Shown: in pieces, positions 15,687 through 24,037 of the stretch
Numbering within the stretch: position 1 is the stretch's first letter
How the letters are laid out: every line of letters starts with the position of its first letter
From: Ruaniaceae bacterium KH17
GTDB taxonomy: Bacteria; Actinomycetota; Actinomycetes; Actinomycetales; Actinomycetaceae
Length of the DNA stretch: 38,897 bases
NCBI GenBank assembly: GCA_900199505.1
Contig: FZQV01000025.1
Location: forward strand, 1 to 38,897
Direction of reading: 5' to 3'
The notes under the pieces: model-generated
The model's input: only the letters and a program-made list of their open reading frames with translations
What the model was told of the DNA's origin: nothing
Database searches by the model: none
Translations under genes and position numbers: made by a program

Positions 15687-15754
15687 GTGTATCAACTAAC
15701 TAATACACGCAACACTATGCCCACGGCGCGGCGTGTGTCAACCGCTTGATACAC
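15687..15754 (-). promoter_or_regulatory. GntR-operon promoter with two palindromic operators
   Basis: On the minus strand, TTGACA (plus 15736-15741) and CATAGT (plus 15714-15719) form a -35/-10 pair with a 16-bp spacer. A palindrome GTGTGTCAA-N4-TTGATACAC at 15733-15754 covers the -35. A second, GTGTAT-N10-ATACAC at 15687-15708, lies just after the expected transcription start. Both share the half-site GTGTATCAA, so one dimeric regulator probably binds both. The GntR/YtrA-like protein encoded in the operon is the obvious candidate. Confidence 0.78.
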
Positions 15755-15797
15755 ACACTCGGCTGGATTCGCGATCGTTGGTATTCCAACGATTGAT

Positions 15798-15873
15798 TGG
15801 TGCCCCCGGCGCGATTCGAACGCGCGACACCCGCTTTAGGAGAGCGGTGCTCTATCCCCTGAGCTACGGAGGC
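15798..15873 (-). tRNA. tRNA-Arg (anticodon CCT)
   Basis: Minus-strand cloverleaf. The acceptor GCCTCCG pairs with CGGGGGC (one G-T pair) and the D-arm is GCTC/GAGC. The anticodon stem CCGCT/AGCGG encloses loop CTCCTAA, giving anticodon CCT, which reads AGG arginine codons. The T-arm is GCGCG-TTCGAAT-CGCGC. Discriminator A is at 15801, and the next bases supply an encoded CCA down to 15798. The gene stands alone between the GntR operon and the divergent aminotransferase gene. Confidence 0.96.
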
Positions 15874-15929
15874 GGGGCGCAGATAGTCTATCGCGCCGCA
15901 TGGCGGCGCCCCACTCGATAGGCTGAGCT

Positions 15930-17102
15930 ATGGCACACCTTGCACCTAACTACGCGCCACTCGACGTCACCCTTACCCAGGGCGGCGGAGCATGGCTCAC
16001 TGATATCCACGGCAATCGCTACCTCGACTGCCTCGCGAGTTACTCCGCCGTGAACTTCGGCCACGGCCACCCGGCACTCATCGCCGCCGCACACGAGCAA
16101 CTGGACTCCCTCACGCTCGTCTCGCGCGCCTTCGATCACGATCTCCTCGCGCCCTTCGCGGACGCCCTCACCGCCCTCACCGGCACCGAGATGATGCTCC
16201 CCATGAACACCGGCGCCGAAGCCGTTGAGACGGCGATCAAGGCCGCGCGCCGCTGGGCCTACCTCAGCAAAGGCGTCCCGGACGGCCAGGCGGAAATCAT
16301 CGTGGCCGAGGGCGCCTTCCACGGCCGCACGACGACGATCATCTCCTTCTCCACCGATCCGGACGCCCGCGATCACTATGGCCCGTACACCCCTGGCTTC
16401 GTGACCGTCCCTTACGACGATCCCGACGCCGTCGCCGCGGCCATCACGCCGCGCACAGCCGCAATCCTTGTGGAACCGATCCAGGGTGAGGGCGGCGTGA
16501 TCATCCCCAGCGTCGACTACCTGCCACGCCTACGCGCCCTCACCGATGCCAACAACGTCCTGCTGATTCTCGACGAGGTGCAGTCCGGCCTCGGCCGCAC
16601 CGGCTACACGCTCGACCAGCAACGCGTGGGAGTGGCCGCCGATCTCACCACCCTCGGCAAGGCGCTGGGCGGCGGCATCATGCCCGTCTCGGCCGTGGTG
16701 GGCCGCGCGGACGTGCTCGGCCTGCTCACGCCCGGAACCCACGGTTCCACCTTTGGAGGCAACCCGCTCGCCTGCCGGATTGGGATCGCCGTCGTCCAAC
16801 TGCTCAAGACCGGAGAGTTCCAGGAACACGCCCGCGCGCTCGAGGCCCCACTTGGCGAGCGCCTCGACAAGCTCCGCGAGCGCCAACTCATCGCCGACTA
16901 CCGGCGCGTGGGCGCGTGGGCCGGTATCGACGTGGCACCCTCACTCGGTCTGAGCGGTAAGGAGGTGTGCGTGCGGCTGCGCGATCGCGGCGTGCTCGCC
17001 AAGGACACCCACGGGAGCACGATTCGGCTGGCACCGCCGCTGGTGATCAGCGAGGCGGAGCTCCACGAGGCCCTCGATGCCCTTGAGGACGCACTCGAGT
17101 AG
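15930..17102 (+). CDS. rocD: Ornithine aminotransferase (class III PLP enzyme)
   Basis: A 390-residue pyridoxal-phosphate enzyme that moves the delta-amino group of ornithine to 2-oxoglutarate, giving glutamate semialdehyde. Features seen: LASYSAVNFGHGHP (35-48), the NTGAEAVETAIKAARRW cofactor region (93-109), VEPIQGEGGV (181-190), LDEVQSGLGRTG (214-225) and the PLP lysine Lys244 in TTLGKALGGG. The YSAVN and GAEAVETAIK wording favours ornithine aminotransferase over acetylornithine aminotransferase (ArgD), though ArgD remains possible. No arginine genes adjoin it. The start is ATG at 15930 with TAGGCT 5 nt upstream and no Shine-Dalgarno, so a leaderless message is likely. It ends 3 bp before the convergent universal stress gene. 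Confidence 0.9.
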   Translation: MAHLAPNYAPLDVTLTQGGGAWLTDIHGNRYLDCLASYSAVNFGHGHPALIAAAHEQLDSLTLVSRAFDHDLLAPFADALTALTGTEMMLPMNTGAEAVETAIKAARRWAYLSKGVPDGQAEIIVAEGAFHGRTTTIISFSTDPDARDHYGPYTPGFVTVPYDDPDAVAAAITPRTAAILVEPIQGEGGVIIPSVDYLPRLRALTDANNVLLILDEVQSGLGRTGYTLDQQRVGVAADLTTLGKALGGGIMPVSAVVGRADVLGLLTPGTHGSTFGGNPLACRIGIAVVQLLKTGEFQEHARALEAPLGERLDKLRERQLIADYRRVGAWAGIDVAPSLGLSGKEVCVRLRDRGVLAKDTHGSTIRLAPPLVISEAELHEALDALEDALE

Positions 17103-17105
17103 CGG

Positions 17106-18032
17106 CTACTTCTGCCAGGGGAACTCGGAGGGGAAATCGTCCGTCACGCGGGTGGGCACTACCATCACGGGGCAACTCGAGTGCGACATCACGGCCTGCG
17201 AGGTCGAGCCAAGAAGCAACCCGGCAAACCCGCCACGGCCACGCGTCCCCACCACCACTAGGTCGACGGCGGTCGAAAACTCGGTCAGGAGGGCGGCGGC
17301 AGAGCCATCCAGGGCATGGCGTCGAACCGTGATGTCCGATTCCGATTCAGCGAGCGCCTGCGCCACGGTGACATCGAGGCCCTCCTTCACCGAAGCGAGG
17401 ATCTCGTCGTGATCGGTCGAGGGCGGCATGAAGGCGAAGGCACCGGCGCCCTGAATGATCGTGACGGCGGCAAACGCCGTCAGCTCGGCATCCCAGATCC
17501 TCGCTTCACGGATCGCACGGCGGAGCGCTCCCTTCGCGGAGTCTGAGTTGTCCACGCCCACGACGATGCGCTTCACGGGACCGCGCGCGTGAGTATCAGT
17601 GGCACGGTACGGCACCACCACGGTGGAGCAGTGCGCCAAGGGTGGAAGCGACGACGAGACGGCACCGAGCAGGCGGTTCGCAAGACCGCCACCCCTGTGC
17701 TTACCGATCACCACCATCGAGGCAGTCTTGGAGAGCTCAGCGAGGACGTGTGTGGGGTCCCCGGCAATCACCTGCGAGGTCACCGGCACCTCGGTGCCAG
17801 CACGCGCCACGGCCTGAGCAATGATGCTCTCCGAGCCGGCCACGAGCTGACTCTCGTCCATCACGCCGTAGCCACCGTCCATTGAGGTCGCCGAAAACGC
17901 CGGGAGCGAGTAGGCGCACACCAATTTGACGCCCCATCCCAACTGCGCGGCTTCCTTGACCGCCCAGTCGATCGCCCCAAAGGAGGCATCGGATCCATCT
18001 ACTCCAACGAGCACGATAGGTTCGCGAGTCAT
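17106..18032 (-). CDS. Universal stress protein, two tandem UspA domains
   Basis: A 308-residue cytoplasmic protein with two UspA folds. Domain 1 (about 4-143) begins PIVLVGVDGSDASFGAIDWA and has a VVIGKHRGGGLANRLLGAVS nucleotide-binding loop. Domain 2 (about 155-297) begins RIVVGVDNSDSAKGALRRAI and has VVVGTRGRGGFAGLLLGSTS. Both loops fit the G-2x-G-9x-G(S/T) ATP-binding pattern. Tandem USPs of this kind are stress-induced ATP-binding proteins in actinobacteria, commonly in oxygen-limited or stationary cells. The ATG at 18032 is preceded by CGGAGCT, a fair Shine-Dalgarno. It stands alone, converging with rocD. Confidence 0.94.
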   Translation of the reverse strand: MTREPIVLVGVDGSDASFGAIDWAVKEAAQLGWGVKLVCAYSLPAFSATSMDGGYGVMDESQLVAGSESIIAQAVARAGTEVPVTSQVIAGDPTHVLAELSKTASMVVIGKHRGGGLANRLLGAVSSSLPPLAHCSTVVVPYRATDTHARGPVKRIVVGVDNSDSAKGALRRAIREARIWDAELTAFAAVTIIQGAGAFAFMPPSTDHDEILASVKEGLDVTVAQALAESESDITVRRHALDGSAAALLTEFSTAVDLVVVGTRGRGGFAGLLLGSTSQAVMSHSSCPVMVVPTRVTDDFPSEFPWQK

Positions 18033-18107
18033 GACCAGCTCCGTTTCTTGAGATGTGCCTCCATTGTGTCACCAATCGGCAAAGAGGTCACCAATAACGC
18101 TGACACA

Positions 18108-18141
18108 GAAGAGGCCCCGTTCCGAAGAACGGGGCCTCTTC
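18108..18141 (-). terminator. Rho-independent-type terminator of the NlpC/P60 gene
   Basis: GAAGAGGCCCCGTTC and GAACGGGGCCTCTTC form a perfect 15-bp stem with loop CGAA. It sits 25 bp downstream of the NlpC/P60 stop codon. The following U-tract on the minus strand is weak (TTCTGTGT region), as is common in high-GC actinobacteria. Confidence 0.85.
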
Positions 18142-18165
18142 CTGGAAGGAAATGAGAAGAAGTCT

Positions 18166-18933
18166 CTAGCCGACTCGAATGTAGGTCGGGTTGGCGCGGT
18201 AAATGACACTCTCGTGGAGCGCAGTACCCGGGTTACGGGCCGCGATGTGAATGCCGCCACCGGTGTAGATGCCCACGTGGCCGGGCCACCACACGAGGTC
18301 GCCGGGCTTCGCTTCGGACGCCGAGACCACGGTCCCGGCGTAGCGCTGCGCCGAAGAGCTGCGCGGCAGGTTGATGCCGATCTGGCGGAATACGTACTGG
18401 GTGAAGCCCGAGCAGTCGAAGCCAGCCGGGGTCGAGCCGCCGGACACGTACGGCGTACCAACGTACTGACGCGCGATGCCGACGACGCCACCCGCCACCG
18501 AGGCCGGAGCGGCCGTGGTCACGGCAGCCGCGGAGCTCGACGAAGCCGACGACGCGGTACCCGAGGCGGCGGTTGCCGTGCGGGTCGCGGCGCGCGAGAC
18601 AACGGGGACGATCACGGGAGCGGGCTGCGAAGAAGCCTCAAGATCAAGGGACGCGAACTCGGCGTCGGCCGGCGCGGACACAACCGGGGCCAGGGCGAGA
18701 GCGGCAACGGCCTCGTCAGAAATGGTGGCGTCGCCAGCAACCGGAGTCGCGGGGAGCGTGCCCACAACAGGGGCGGCGGAGGCGGTGGTGGCCGCCATGG
18801 TGATAATCAACCCGGACGATGCAACAACCATGGCCCCACGCCGGTTCGACGGCGAGGATGCGGCCTTGGAAAGCACGGCAATCGGGGTGCGGGCCGGTGC
18901 TGCGTGGCGACCGCGGGTGCTCGTGTGAGTCAC
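18166..18933 (-). CDS. Secreted NlpC/P60 peptidoglycan endopeptidase
   Basis: A 255-residue exported cell-wall hydrolase. A long basic N-terminus precedes a hydrophobic segment (about 36-54) ending ASAAP, a plausible signal-peptide cleavage region. An Ala/Ser/Thr/Val-rich linker (55-147) reaches the C-terminal NlpC/P60 domain (about 150-255). The catalytic triad is seen as Cys174 in GFDCSGF, His219 in WPGHVGIY and His229 in IHIA. Such enzymes cut the D-Glu to meso-DAP (or Lys) bond in stem peptides and act in cell separation. The GTG start is preceded by GAGAGG. A strong terminator follows the gene. The ~140-bp upstream leader shows no clear ydaO-type riboswitch. Confidence 0.93.
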   Translation of the reverse strand: MTHTSTRGRHAAPARTPIAVLSKAASSPSNRRGAMVVASSGLIITMAATTASAAPVVGTLPATPVAGDATISDEAVAALALAPVVSAPADAEFASLDLEASSQPAPVIVPVVSRAATRTATAASGTASSASSSSAAAVTTAAPASVAGGVVGIARQYVGTPYVSGGSTPAGFDCSGFTQYVFRQIGINLPRSSSAQRYAGTVVSASEAKPGDLVWWPGHVGIYTGGGIHIAARNPGTALHESVIYRANPTYIRVG

Positions 18934-19075
18934 AATGTGCCTCTCGTAGACAACGCTTGATGGAGGGATCGAAGCTTCCTAGAGACTACTGAACCGCCGC
19001 CCGAATGTCACGTTTTGGTCACGATTATGATGCGCTTCACACGGACCTTCGTCCCAGAGCATCGCGCCGCCGCGG

Positions 19076-19744
19076 TCAGGAACCTTGAAATACCGCCAAA
19101 TGATGCGCCACCTCGGTCGAGAGCGGCACGGTCGCTCCGGTCTCGTTCACTGAGATGGATTCGTTACCGATCGTGATCTGGGCGCCCGGCACGATGCCCG
19201 CCTCGAGCAACAATGCGAGCATCTCCGGATCTGCCTGGAGCGGCTCACCGAGGCGCAGCACTCGTGCCTCGCCCGGCTCGCACTGGTCCACCGGTGATCC
19301 CAGCTCGGACGCGGGCCCATCGGCCACCCCGAGCTCGGCCAGCCCCGGCACCGGATTCCCGAACGGATCCACGTACGGTTCCGTGAGGAGCGCGACGATC
19401 CGTTTCTCCACATCGGTGCTCATGACGTGCTCCCAGCGGCACGCCTCGTCGTGCGTGTCGATCAGCGGCAGCCCGAGCACCTCGGTGAGTAGCAACTCCG
19501 CGAGCCGGTGCTTGCGCATCACGCGCATCGCATAGCCGCGCCCGAGCGGCGTCAGAGTGATCGTGCGATCTTCCTCGATGTGGAGCAGGCCATCGCGCTC
19601 CATCCGGCCTGTCGTCTGCGAGACCGTAGGCACCGTGTGATGCAGCCGCTCCACGATCCGCGCTCGCAGCGGCGGCACGCGGTCCTCCTCCAGCTCCCAC
19701 ACGGCCTTCAGATACATCTCGGTGGTGTCGACCAGTTCGCTCAC
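19076..19744 (-). CDS. DtxR/IdeR-family metal-dependent repressor
   Basis: A 222-residue regulator with all three DtxR parts. The winged-helix domain (1-73) includes PTVSQTTGRMERDGLL. The dimerisation and metal-binding domain (about 74-140) follows, then a C-terminal SH3-like domain (about 150-222). Metal ligands are visible: Met10 and the Cys-x-x-Glu-His set in ACRWEHVMS, matching Met10, Cys102, Glu105 and His106 of DtxR. It should repress iron-uptake and storage genes when Fe(II) is bound; a manganese sensor of the MntR kind is less likely given the SH3 domain. The GTG start is preceded by GGTAGGA. It is divergent from serC with only 30 bp between, so the promoters overlap. Confidence 0.93.
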   Translation of the reverse strand: MSELVDTTEMYLKAVWELEEDRVPPLRARIVERLHHTVPTVSQTTGRMERDGLLHIEEDRTITLTPLGRGYAMRVMRKHRLAELLLTEVLGLPLIDTHDEACRWEHVMSTDVEKRIVALLTEPYVDPFGNPVPGLAELGVADGPASELGSPVDQCEPGEARVLRLGEPLQADPEMLALLLEAGIVPGAQITIGNESISVNETGATVPLSTEVAHHLAVFQGS

Positions 19745-19774
19745 GGTTTCCTACCTTCATGGAAGAATCGCAGT

Positions 19775-20863
19775 GTGCAGATTCCTAACTCCATTCTTCC
19801 CCATGATGGCCGCTTCGGGTGTGGACCTTCGCTGATTCGGCCCGACGCCGTCCGCCAACTCGCGCACTCCCCTCGCCTCGGGACGTCCCACCGGCAGGCG
19901 CCGGTGAAGGATCTGGTGGCACGCGTGCAGGCGATGCTTGCGGAGCACCTTGGCCTGCCCGAGGGCTACGAGATCGCGCTCGGCGTGGGCGGCTCCACCG
20001 CGTTCTGGGACGTGGCCACCTTCAGCCTCGTTCAACGCCGCGCCACGCACGGCGTCTTCGGCGAGTTCGGGAACTCCTTCTATAAGGAGACACACAGCGC
20101 TCCGTTCCTCAAGCGCTCCATCGCCGTGACGGCCGAGCCGGGCTCGTGTGCCGTGCCGGAAGGCACCGAGAAGGGCGATGTTTTCGCCTGGCCGCAGAAC
20201 GAGACCTCCACGGGCGTGATCGCCCCGGTCACGCGGATCACCGATGACGCATTGATCGTGATCGATGCGACCTCCGCTGCCGGCGGCGTCGAGGTGGACC
20301 TCTCTCAAACCGACGTCTACTACTTCGCCCCCCAGAAGTGCTTCGCCTCCGACGGCGGCCTCTGGTTCGCCGTACTCTCCCCCGCCGCTGTGGCGCGCGC
20401 CGAGGAGATCGCAGCCGAGCGGTGGATCCCGAACTTCCTTTCGCTCACGACGGCGATCACGAACTCCCGCGCACACCAGACCTTGAACACCCCCGCCATC
20501 GCCACGTTGGAGCTGATGGCCGCGCAACTGGAGTTCCTCCTTGAACTCGGTGGGCTCGGTGCCGCCGCCACGCGCTCCCGTGAGTCCTCCGGGCACATCT
20601 ACGAGTGGGCCGAGGCACGCAGCTTCGCGAGGCCGTTTGTGCAGGATCCCGCGCACCGCTCGCCCGTGGTCGCCACGATCGACATCGAAGGTATCGATGT
20701 GGACCCGTTGAAGGCCGTCCTGCGCGAGAACGGGATCGTGGACGTGGATGCCTACCGGAAGCTCGGTCGCAACCAGCTACGCATCGCGACGTTCCCCGCC
20801 GTCGATCCGGAGGACGTCCGCGCCCTCACCGCCTCGATTGACTACGTGATCGAGCGGCTATAG
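19775..20863 (+). CDS. serC: Phosphoserine aminotransferase
   Basis: A 362-residue PLP enzyme of serine biosynthesis, turning 3-phosphohydroxypyruvate and glutamate into phosphoserine. Seen: GRFGCGPSLIRPDAV near the N-terminus, LGTSHRQAPV (35-44), the cofactor region GVGGSTAFWDVATF (70-83), the NETSTGV substrate loop (142-148), DATSAAGGVEVD (164-175) and the PLP lysine Lys188 in YYFAPQKCFASDGG. Length and motifs fit the actinobacterial SerC subfamily. I place the start at GTG 19775: the protein begins MQIPNSILPHDGRF as homologues do, and AAGAAT lies 6 nt upstream. Longer in-frame starts run antisense into the dtxR-like gene and are rejected. Confidence 0.93.
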   Translation: MQIPNSILPHDGRFGCGPSLIRPDAVRQLAHSPRLGTSHRQAPVKDLVARVQAMLAEHLGLPEGYEIALGVGGSTAFWDVATFSLVQRRATHGVFGEFGNSFYKETHSAPFLKRSIAVTAEPGSCAVPEGTEKGDVFAWPQNETSTGVIAPVTRITDDALIVIDATSAAGGVEVDLSQTDVYYFAPQKCFASDGGLWFAVLSPAAVARAEEIAAERWIPNFLSLTTAITNSRAHQTLNTPAIATLELMAAQLEFLLELGGLGAAATRSRESSGHIYEWAEARSFARPFVQDPAHRSPVVATIDIEGIDVDPLKAVLRENGIVDVDAYRKLGRNQLRIATFPAVDPEDVRALTASIDYVIERL

Positions 20864-20870
20864 GCCAGAT

Positions 20871-20977
20871 CGTCATTCTGCGGCCGCGGAGCGGATCGCA
20901 GGATCTAGAAACGCGCGTCGAATCCGTCGCACTGCCTGGATCCTTCGACTCCGCTACGCTCCGCGCAGGATGATGCG
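20871..20977. repeat. Dispersed intergenic inverted-repeat element, copy C
   Basis: Begins GTCATTCTGCGGCC and ends CGCGCAGGATGATGCG. Its inner segments are GGATCGCAGGATCTAGAAACG and GCCTGGATCCTTCGAC, with CGCTACGCTCCGCGCAGGAT at the right shoulder as in copy A. It exactly fills the gap between the convergent serC and MFS genes. Confidence 0.75.
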
Positions 20978-20983
20978 CAGGGT

Positions 20984-22336
20984 TCACTCGCTCCGTGCAG
21001 GTTGAGGTGCACCGTCATCGTCGCCGGGTTCCTCGTCTAGGGGAATGTCCTCCTCGACCACGGGCTTCCGCAGGAACTCCGGTCCGGCCTCCACAAAGAG
21101 ATGCGGGCGGGGACGCACTCGGTAGCGCACGTGCACATCCCAGTGCTTCCGTGCGAACCACACAGCCCACAGCACAACCGTCATGGAGGCAATCGCGCCG
21201 ATCCCCACAGACCAGCGTGCCCCAAACTCTTCGGCGATCCAGCCAATGAGAGGTGACCCGATCGGCGTCGTCCCCATGAAGACCATTTGATACAGGCTCA
21301 TCACACGCCCGCGAACTTCGGGCTCAGTGGAGAGCTGAATCGTGGCGTTCGCGGAGTTCATCGCCGTGGTCGAGAAGAAGCCCACAAGGATGCCGGAGAA
21401 CGCGTAGGACCAGTACGTGGGCATCACAGCGGAGATCGCCATCGAGGCGCCAAACGCGAAGACAGCGCCTAGCACGATCCGAAGCATGGGCTGGCTCCGC
21501 CGGGCTGCGAGCAACGCACCAGCGAGCGAGCCGATTGCGAGGATCGAACCGAGCATGCCGAATCCGTCCGCGCCCCGGTCGAAGACCTGACGCGCCATGA
21601 CCGCCGAGGTCACCTGGAAGTTGAGGCCGAACGCAGACATCACGGTCATCACCACCATGAGGAGGATGATGTCCGGCCGCCCGCGCACGTAGCGCACGGC
21701 CTCACGCATCGCGCCCTTGGCACGTTTCGCCTGCGGCATCTCGATCAGCTCGGACTTCGTCATCACGAGCAGGCCCACAATCGTCACAGCGAACGAAGCC
21801 GCGTTAATCATGAACACCCAGCCGGCACCGACTGCTGCGATCAGGAAGCCCGCGACGCCCGGGCCAATCAGTCGCGCGGCATTGAACGAGGCGCCATTCA
21901 GCCCGACGGCGTTCGCCATCGACTGGCGGGGCACGAGCTCTCCCACGAACACCATCCGGGCGGGCGAGTCGAGCGCGGAGACAGCGCCAAGCAGGAGCGC
22001 GAACACGTAGACGTGCCACATCTGCACCGTGTCCGTGAACACGAGGGCGCCGAGCGCGGCGGCCAGCACACCCATCGCACCTTGCGTGGCGATCAGGAGG
22101 TGCCGACGGTTCATGCGATCGGCGAGGAGCCCGCCGAGCGGGGTCACAAAGAGTATCGGCAGGAACTGGAGGCCGGTCACGATGCCGACGGCGAGGCCGG
22201 AATCATCGGAGAGATGCGTGAGGACCAGCCAGTCCTGGGCGATGCGCTGCATCCACGTGCCAATGTTGGCGATCAGCGCGGAGAAGAACCACCAGCGGTA
22301 GTTGCGGAATCCAAGAGACTCGAAGGTACGGCTCAC
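20984..22336 (-). CDS. MFS transporter, DHA3/EntS-like exporter
   Basis: A 450-residue major facilitator protein with 12 predicted helices and a charged cytoplasmic C-terminal tail (about 415-450). It starts SRTFESLGFRNYRWWFFSAL, then NIGTWMQRIAQDWLVL. The motif-A region between helices 2 and 3 reads PLGGLLADRMNRRHLL (66-81). The wording fits the DHA3 branch, which includes the enterobactin exporter EntS and macrolide efflux proteins, so export of a siderophore or drug is a fair guess. A DtxR-type regulator lies nearby but is separated by serC. The GTG start at 22336 has only a weak GATGGT 6 nt upstream. Confidence 0.88.
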   Translation of the reverse strand: MSRTFESLGFRNYRWWFFSALIANIGTWMQRIAQDWLVLTHLSDDSGLAVGIVTGLQFLPILFVTPLGGLLADRMNRRHLLIATQGAMGVLAAALGALVFTDTVQMWHVYVFALLLGAVSALDSPARMVFVGELVPRQSMANAVGLNGASFNAARLIGPGVAGFLIAAVGAGWVFMINAASFAVTIVGLLVMTKSELIEMPQAKRAKGAMREAVRYVRGRPDIILLMVVMTVMSAFGLNFQVTSAVMARQVFDRGADGFGMLGSILAIGSLAGALLAARRSQPMLRIVLGAVFAFGASMAISAVMPTYWSYAFSGILVGFFSTTAMNSANATIQLSTEPEVRGRVMSLYQMVFMGTTPIGSPLIGWIAEEFGARWSVGIGAIASMTVVLWAVWFARKHWDVHVRYRVRPRPHLFVEAGPEFLRKPVVEEDIPLDEEPGDDDGAPQPARSE

Positions 22337-22414
22337 CGATCAACCATCTGCGTGTGCAGACAGGACCTCATATGGCGCGCCTCCTTCACACAGCATTCTA
22401 CGCCCGGCTATGCG

Positions 22415-22458
22415 AGGGCGGCTGGGCGGTCCGCCTTTCGGGACCACCCAGCCGCCCT
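22415..22458 (-). terminator. Terminator hairpin of the purine permease gene
   Basis: AGGGCGGCTGGGCGGTCC and GGGACCACCCAGCCGCCCT pair over about 18 bp with one interruption, around an 8-nt loop. It lies 25 bp after the permease stop codon. It is GC-rich with little U-tract, as usual for this genome. Confidence 0.82.
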
Positions 22459-22482
22459 TACGCGCAGAGTGCCGTGCCGGGC

Positions 22483-23958
22483 TTAGCCGATGCCCAGAAG
22501 TTCCTGGATCGGCTGCATCGTGAAGTAGAGGATGAACAGAAATGCGGTGACCCACATCAGCCAGTGGATCTTCTTGATCTTGCCGACGGCGATCTGGATC
22601 ACTACCCAGGTCACGAAACCGGCGCCGATCCCCACCGTGATGGAGTAGGTGAAGGGCATCATGATCATCGTCAGGAACGCGGGGATCGCGATCTCCCAGT
22701 CCTTCCACGAGATCTCGGTAACCTGCATCATCATCAAGAAACCGACGATGACGAGAGCCGGCGTCGCCGCCTCGTAGGGCACCATGGCCACGAGCGGCGC
22801 GAAGAAAATCGAGAGCAGGAACATGCACCCGGTGACGATCGACGCCAGACCGGTGCGTGCGCCGTCACCGACGCCCGCGGAGGACTCGATGTAGGACGTA
22901 TTGGAGGAGACGCCACCGAGACCACCGGCGGCAGCCGCCACGGAGTCCACGATCAGGATCTTCGACGTGTTGGGCGGGTTGCCCTCCTCATCAAGCAGCT
23001 CCGCTTCGGCGCCAACAGCAACCATCGTGCCCATCGTGTCGAAGAAGTCTGCCAGGAGGAGCGAGAAGACGAGCAGCGCCGCAGCGACGATGCCGATCTT
23101 GCTGAACGCTCCGAAGAGATCCACCTGCCCGAGCGTCGAGAAGTCGGGTGACTGGACCAGCGAATCCGGGACAGCGGGCACCGCGAGGCCCCAGCCTCCC
23201 GGGTTCTCATCGCTACGCTCACCGAGGTGGAAGATGGTCTCCGTGATCACCGCGAGAACGGCACCCACCGCGATCGAGATCAGGATGGCGCCGCGCACCT
23301 TCTTGACCATCAAGATGGCCATCAGCAGGAACACCACCACGAAGACGGCCACGGGCAGCGTCCCGAAGGAGTTGTTGGCACCCAACTGCAGGGGCGTGCC
23401 GCCTCCCCGGCGCACCACACCGGCGTCGACCAGGCCGATCAGTGCGATGAACAGACCGATACCCACGGAGATCGCGGTCTTGAGTTGGCGCGGGACGGCT
23501 TTGAAGACCGCCTCCCGGAAACCGGTGAGAACGAGGATCAGAATGATGAGGCCCTCAAGGACCACAATTCCCATCGCGGCCTGCCAGGTCATGCCGGGCA
23601 GTGCCGCCACAGAGTAGGCGACGACGGCGTTCAGGCCGAGTCCGGCGGCCAGCGCCAGCGGGAAGTTGGCCACGGCACCCATCAGGATGGTCATCAGACC
23701 CGCGACGAGCGCGGTACCTGCGGCGACAGCGGCGAGGTTCGGCGCGGTGCCGCCCTCGAGGCCGGCCAGGTACATGCCCGTGCCGTCCTGCGTGTAACCG
23801 AGGATGATCGGGTTGAGGATGAGGATGTAGGACATCGCGAAGAAGGTGACGAGGCCACCTCGGATCTCGCGGGAGACACTCGAGCCACGCTCGGTGATCT
23901 TGAAGGTGCGGTCGAGCCAGGAGCGGCTCTCAGAGGATTGCTGAACTGGTGTGCTCAC
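22483..23958 (-). CDS. NCS2-family purine permease, AzgA/PbuG type
   Basis: A 491-residue membrane protein with about 12-14 helices, predicted proton-coupled importer of hypoxanthine, guanine or adenine. The AzgA/PbuG signatures are seen: GGLVTFFAMSYILILNPIIL near the N-terminus, LALAAGLGLNAVVAYSV (helix 3), PRQLKTAISVGIGLFIALIG, and SLLLADFFDTMGTMVAVG, followed by the SSNTSYIESSAGVGDGARTG segment that contributes to the substrate site. The start is placed at GTG 23958 (MSTPVQQSSESRSW). Extension to 24072 would add an unusual Cys/His-rich leader and collide with the divergent dehydrogenase promoter. CACTAT lies 5 nt before this GTG, a possible leaderless -10. The terminator at 22415-22458 follows. 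Confidence 0.9.
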   Translation of the reverse strand: MSTPVQQSSESRSWLDRTFKITERGSSVSREIRGGLVTFFAMSYILILNPIILGYTQDGTGMYLAGLEGGTAPNLAAVAAGTALVAGLMTILMGAVANFPLALAAGLGLNAVVAYSVAALPGMTWQAAMGIVVLEGLIILILVLTGFREAVFKAVPRQLKTAISVGIGLFIALIGLVDAGVVRRGGGTPLQLGANNSFGTLPVAVFVVVFLLMAILMVKKVRGAILISIAVGAVLAVITETIFHLGERSDENPGGWGLAVPAVPDSLVQSPDFSTLGQVDLFGAFSKIGIVAAALLVFSLLLADFFDTMGTMVAVGAEAELLDEEGNPPNTSKILIVDSVAAAAGGLGGVSSNTSYIESSAGVGDGARTGLASIVTGCMFLLSIFFAPLVAMVPYEAATPALVIVGFLMMMQVTEISWKDWEIAIPAFLTMIMMPFTYSITVGIGAGFVTWVVIQIAVGKIKKIHWLMWVTAFLFILYFTMQPIQELLGIG

Positions 23959-24037
23959 TTGCCATAGTGTTTCAGAGGTTGCGTTACAAATGCACATCGC
24001 GCCCATAACATGGGCATTTCGGGCGTATCGTCGAAGA

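Noticed and set aside
18934-19075. Possible ydaO/c-di-AMP riboswitch before the NlpC/P60 gene
   Set aside because: Such riboswitches often precede NlpC/P60 genes in actinobacteria, but the spacer is short and I could not find the conserved core.
19508-19774. N-terminal extension of serC to 19508
   Set aside because: It would lie entirely antisense to the dtxR-like gene and adds residues foreign to SerC. The GTG at 19775 gives the normal N-terminus.
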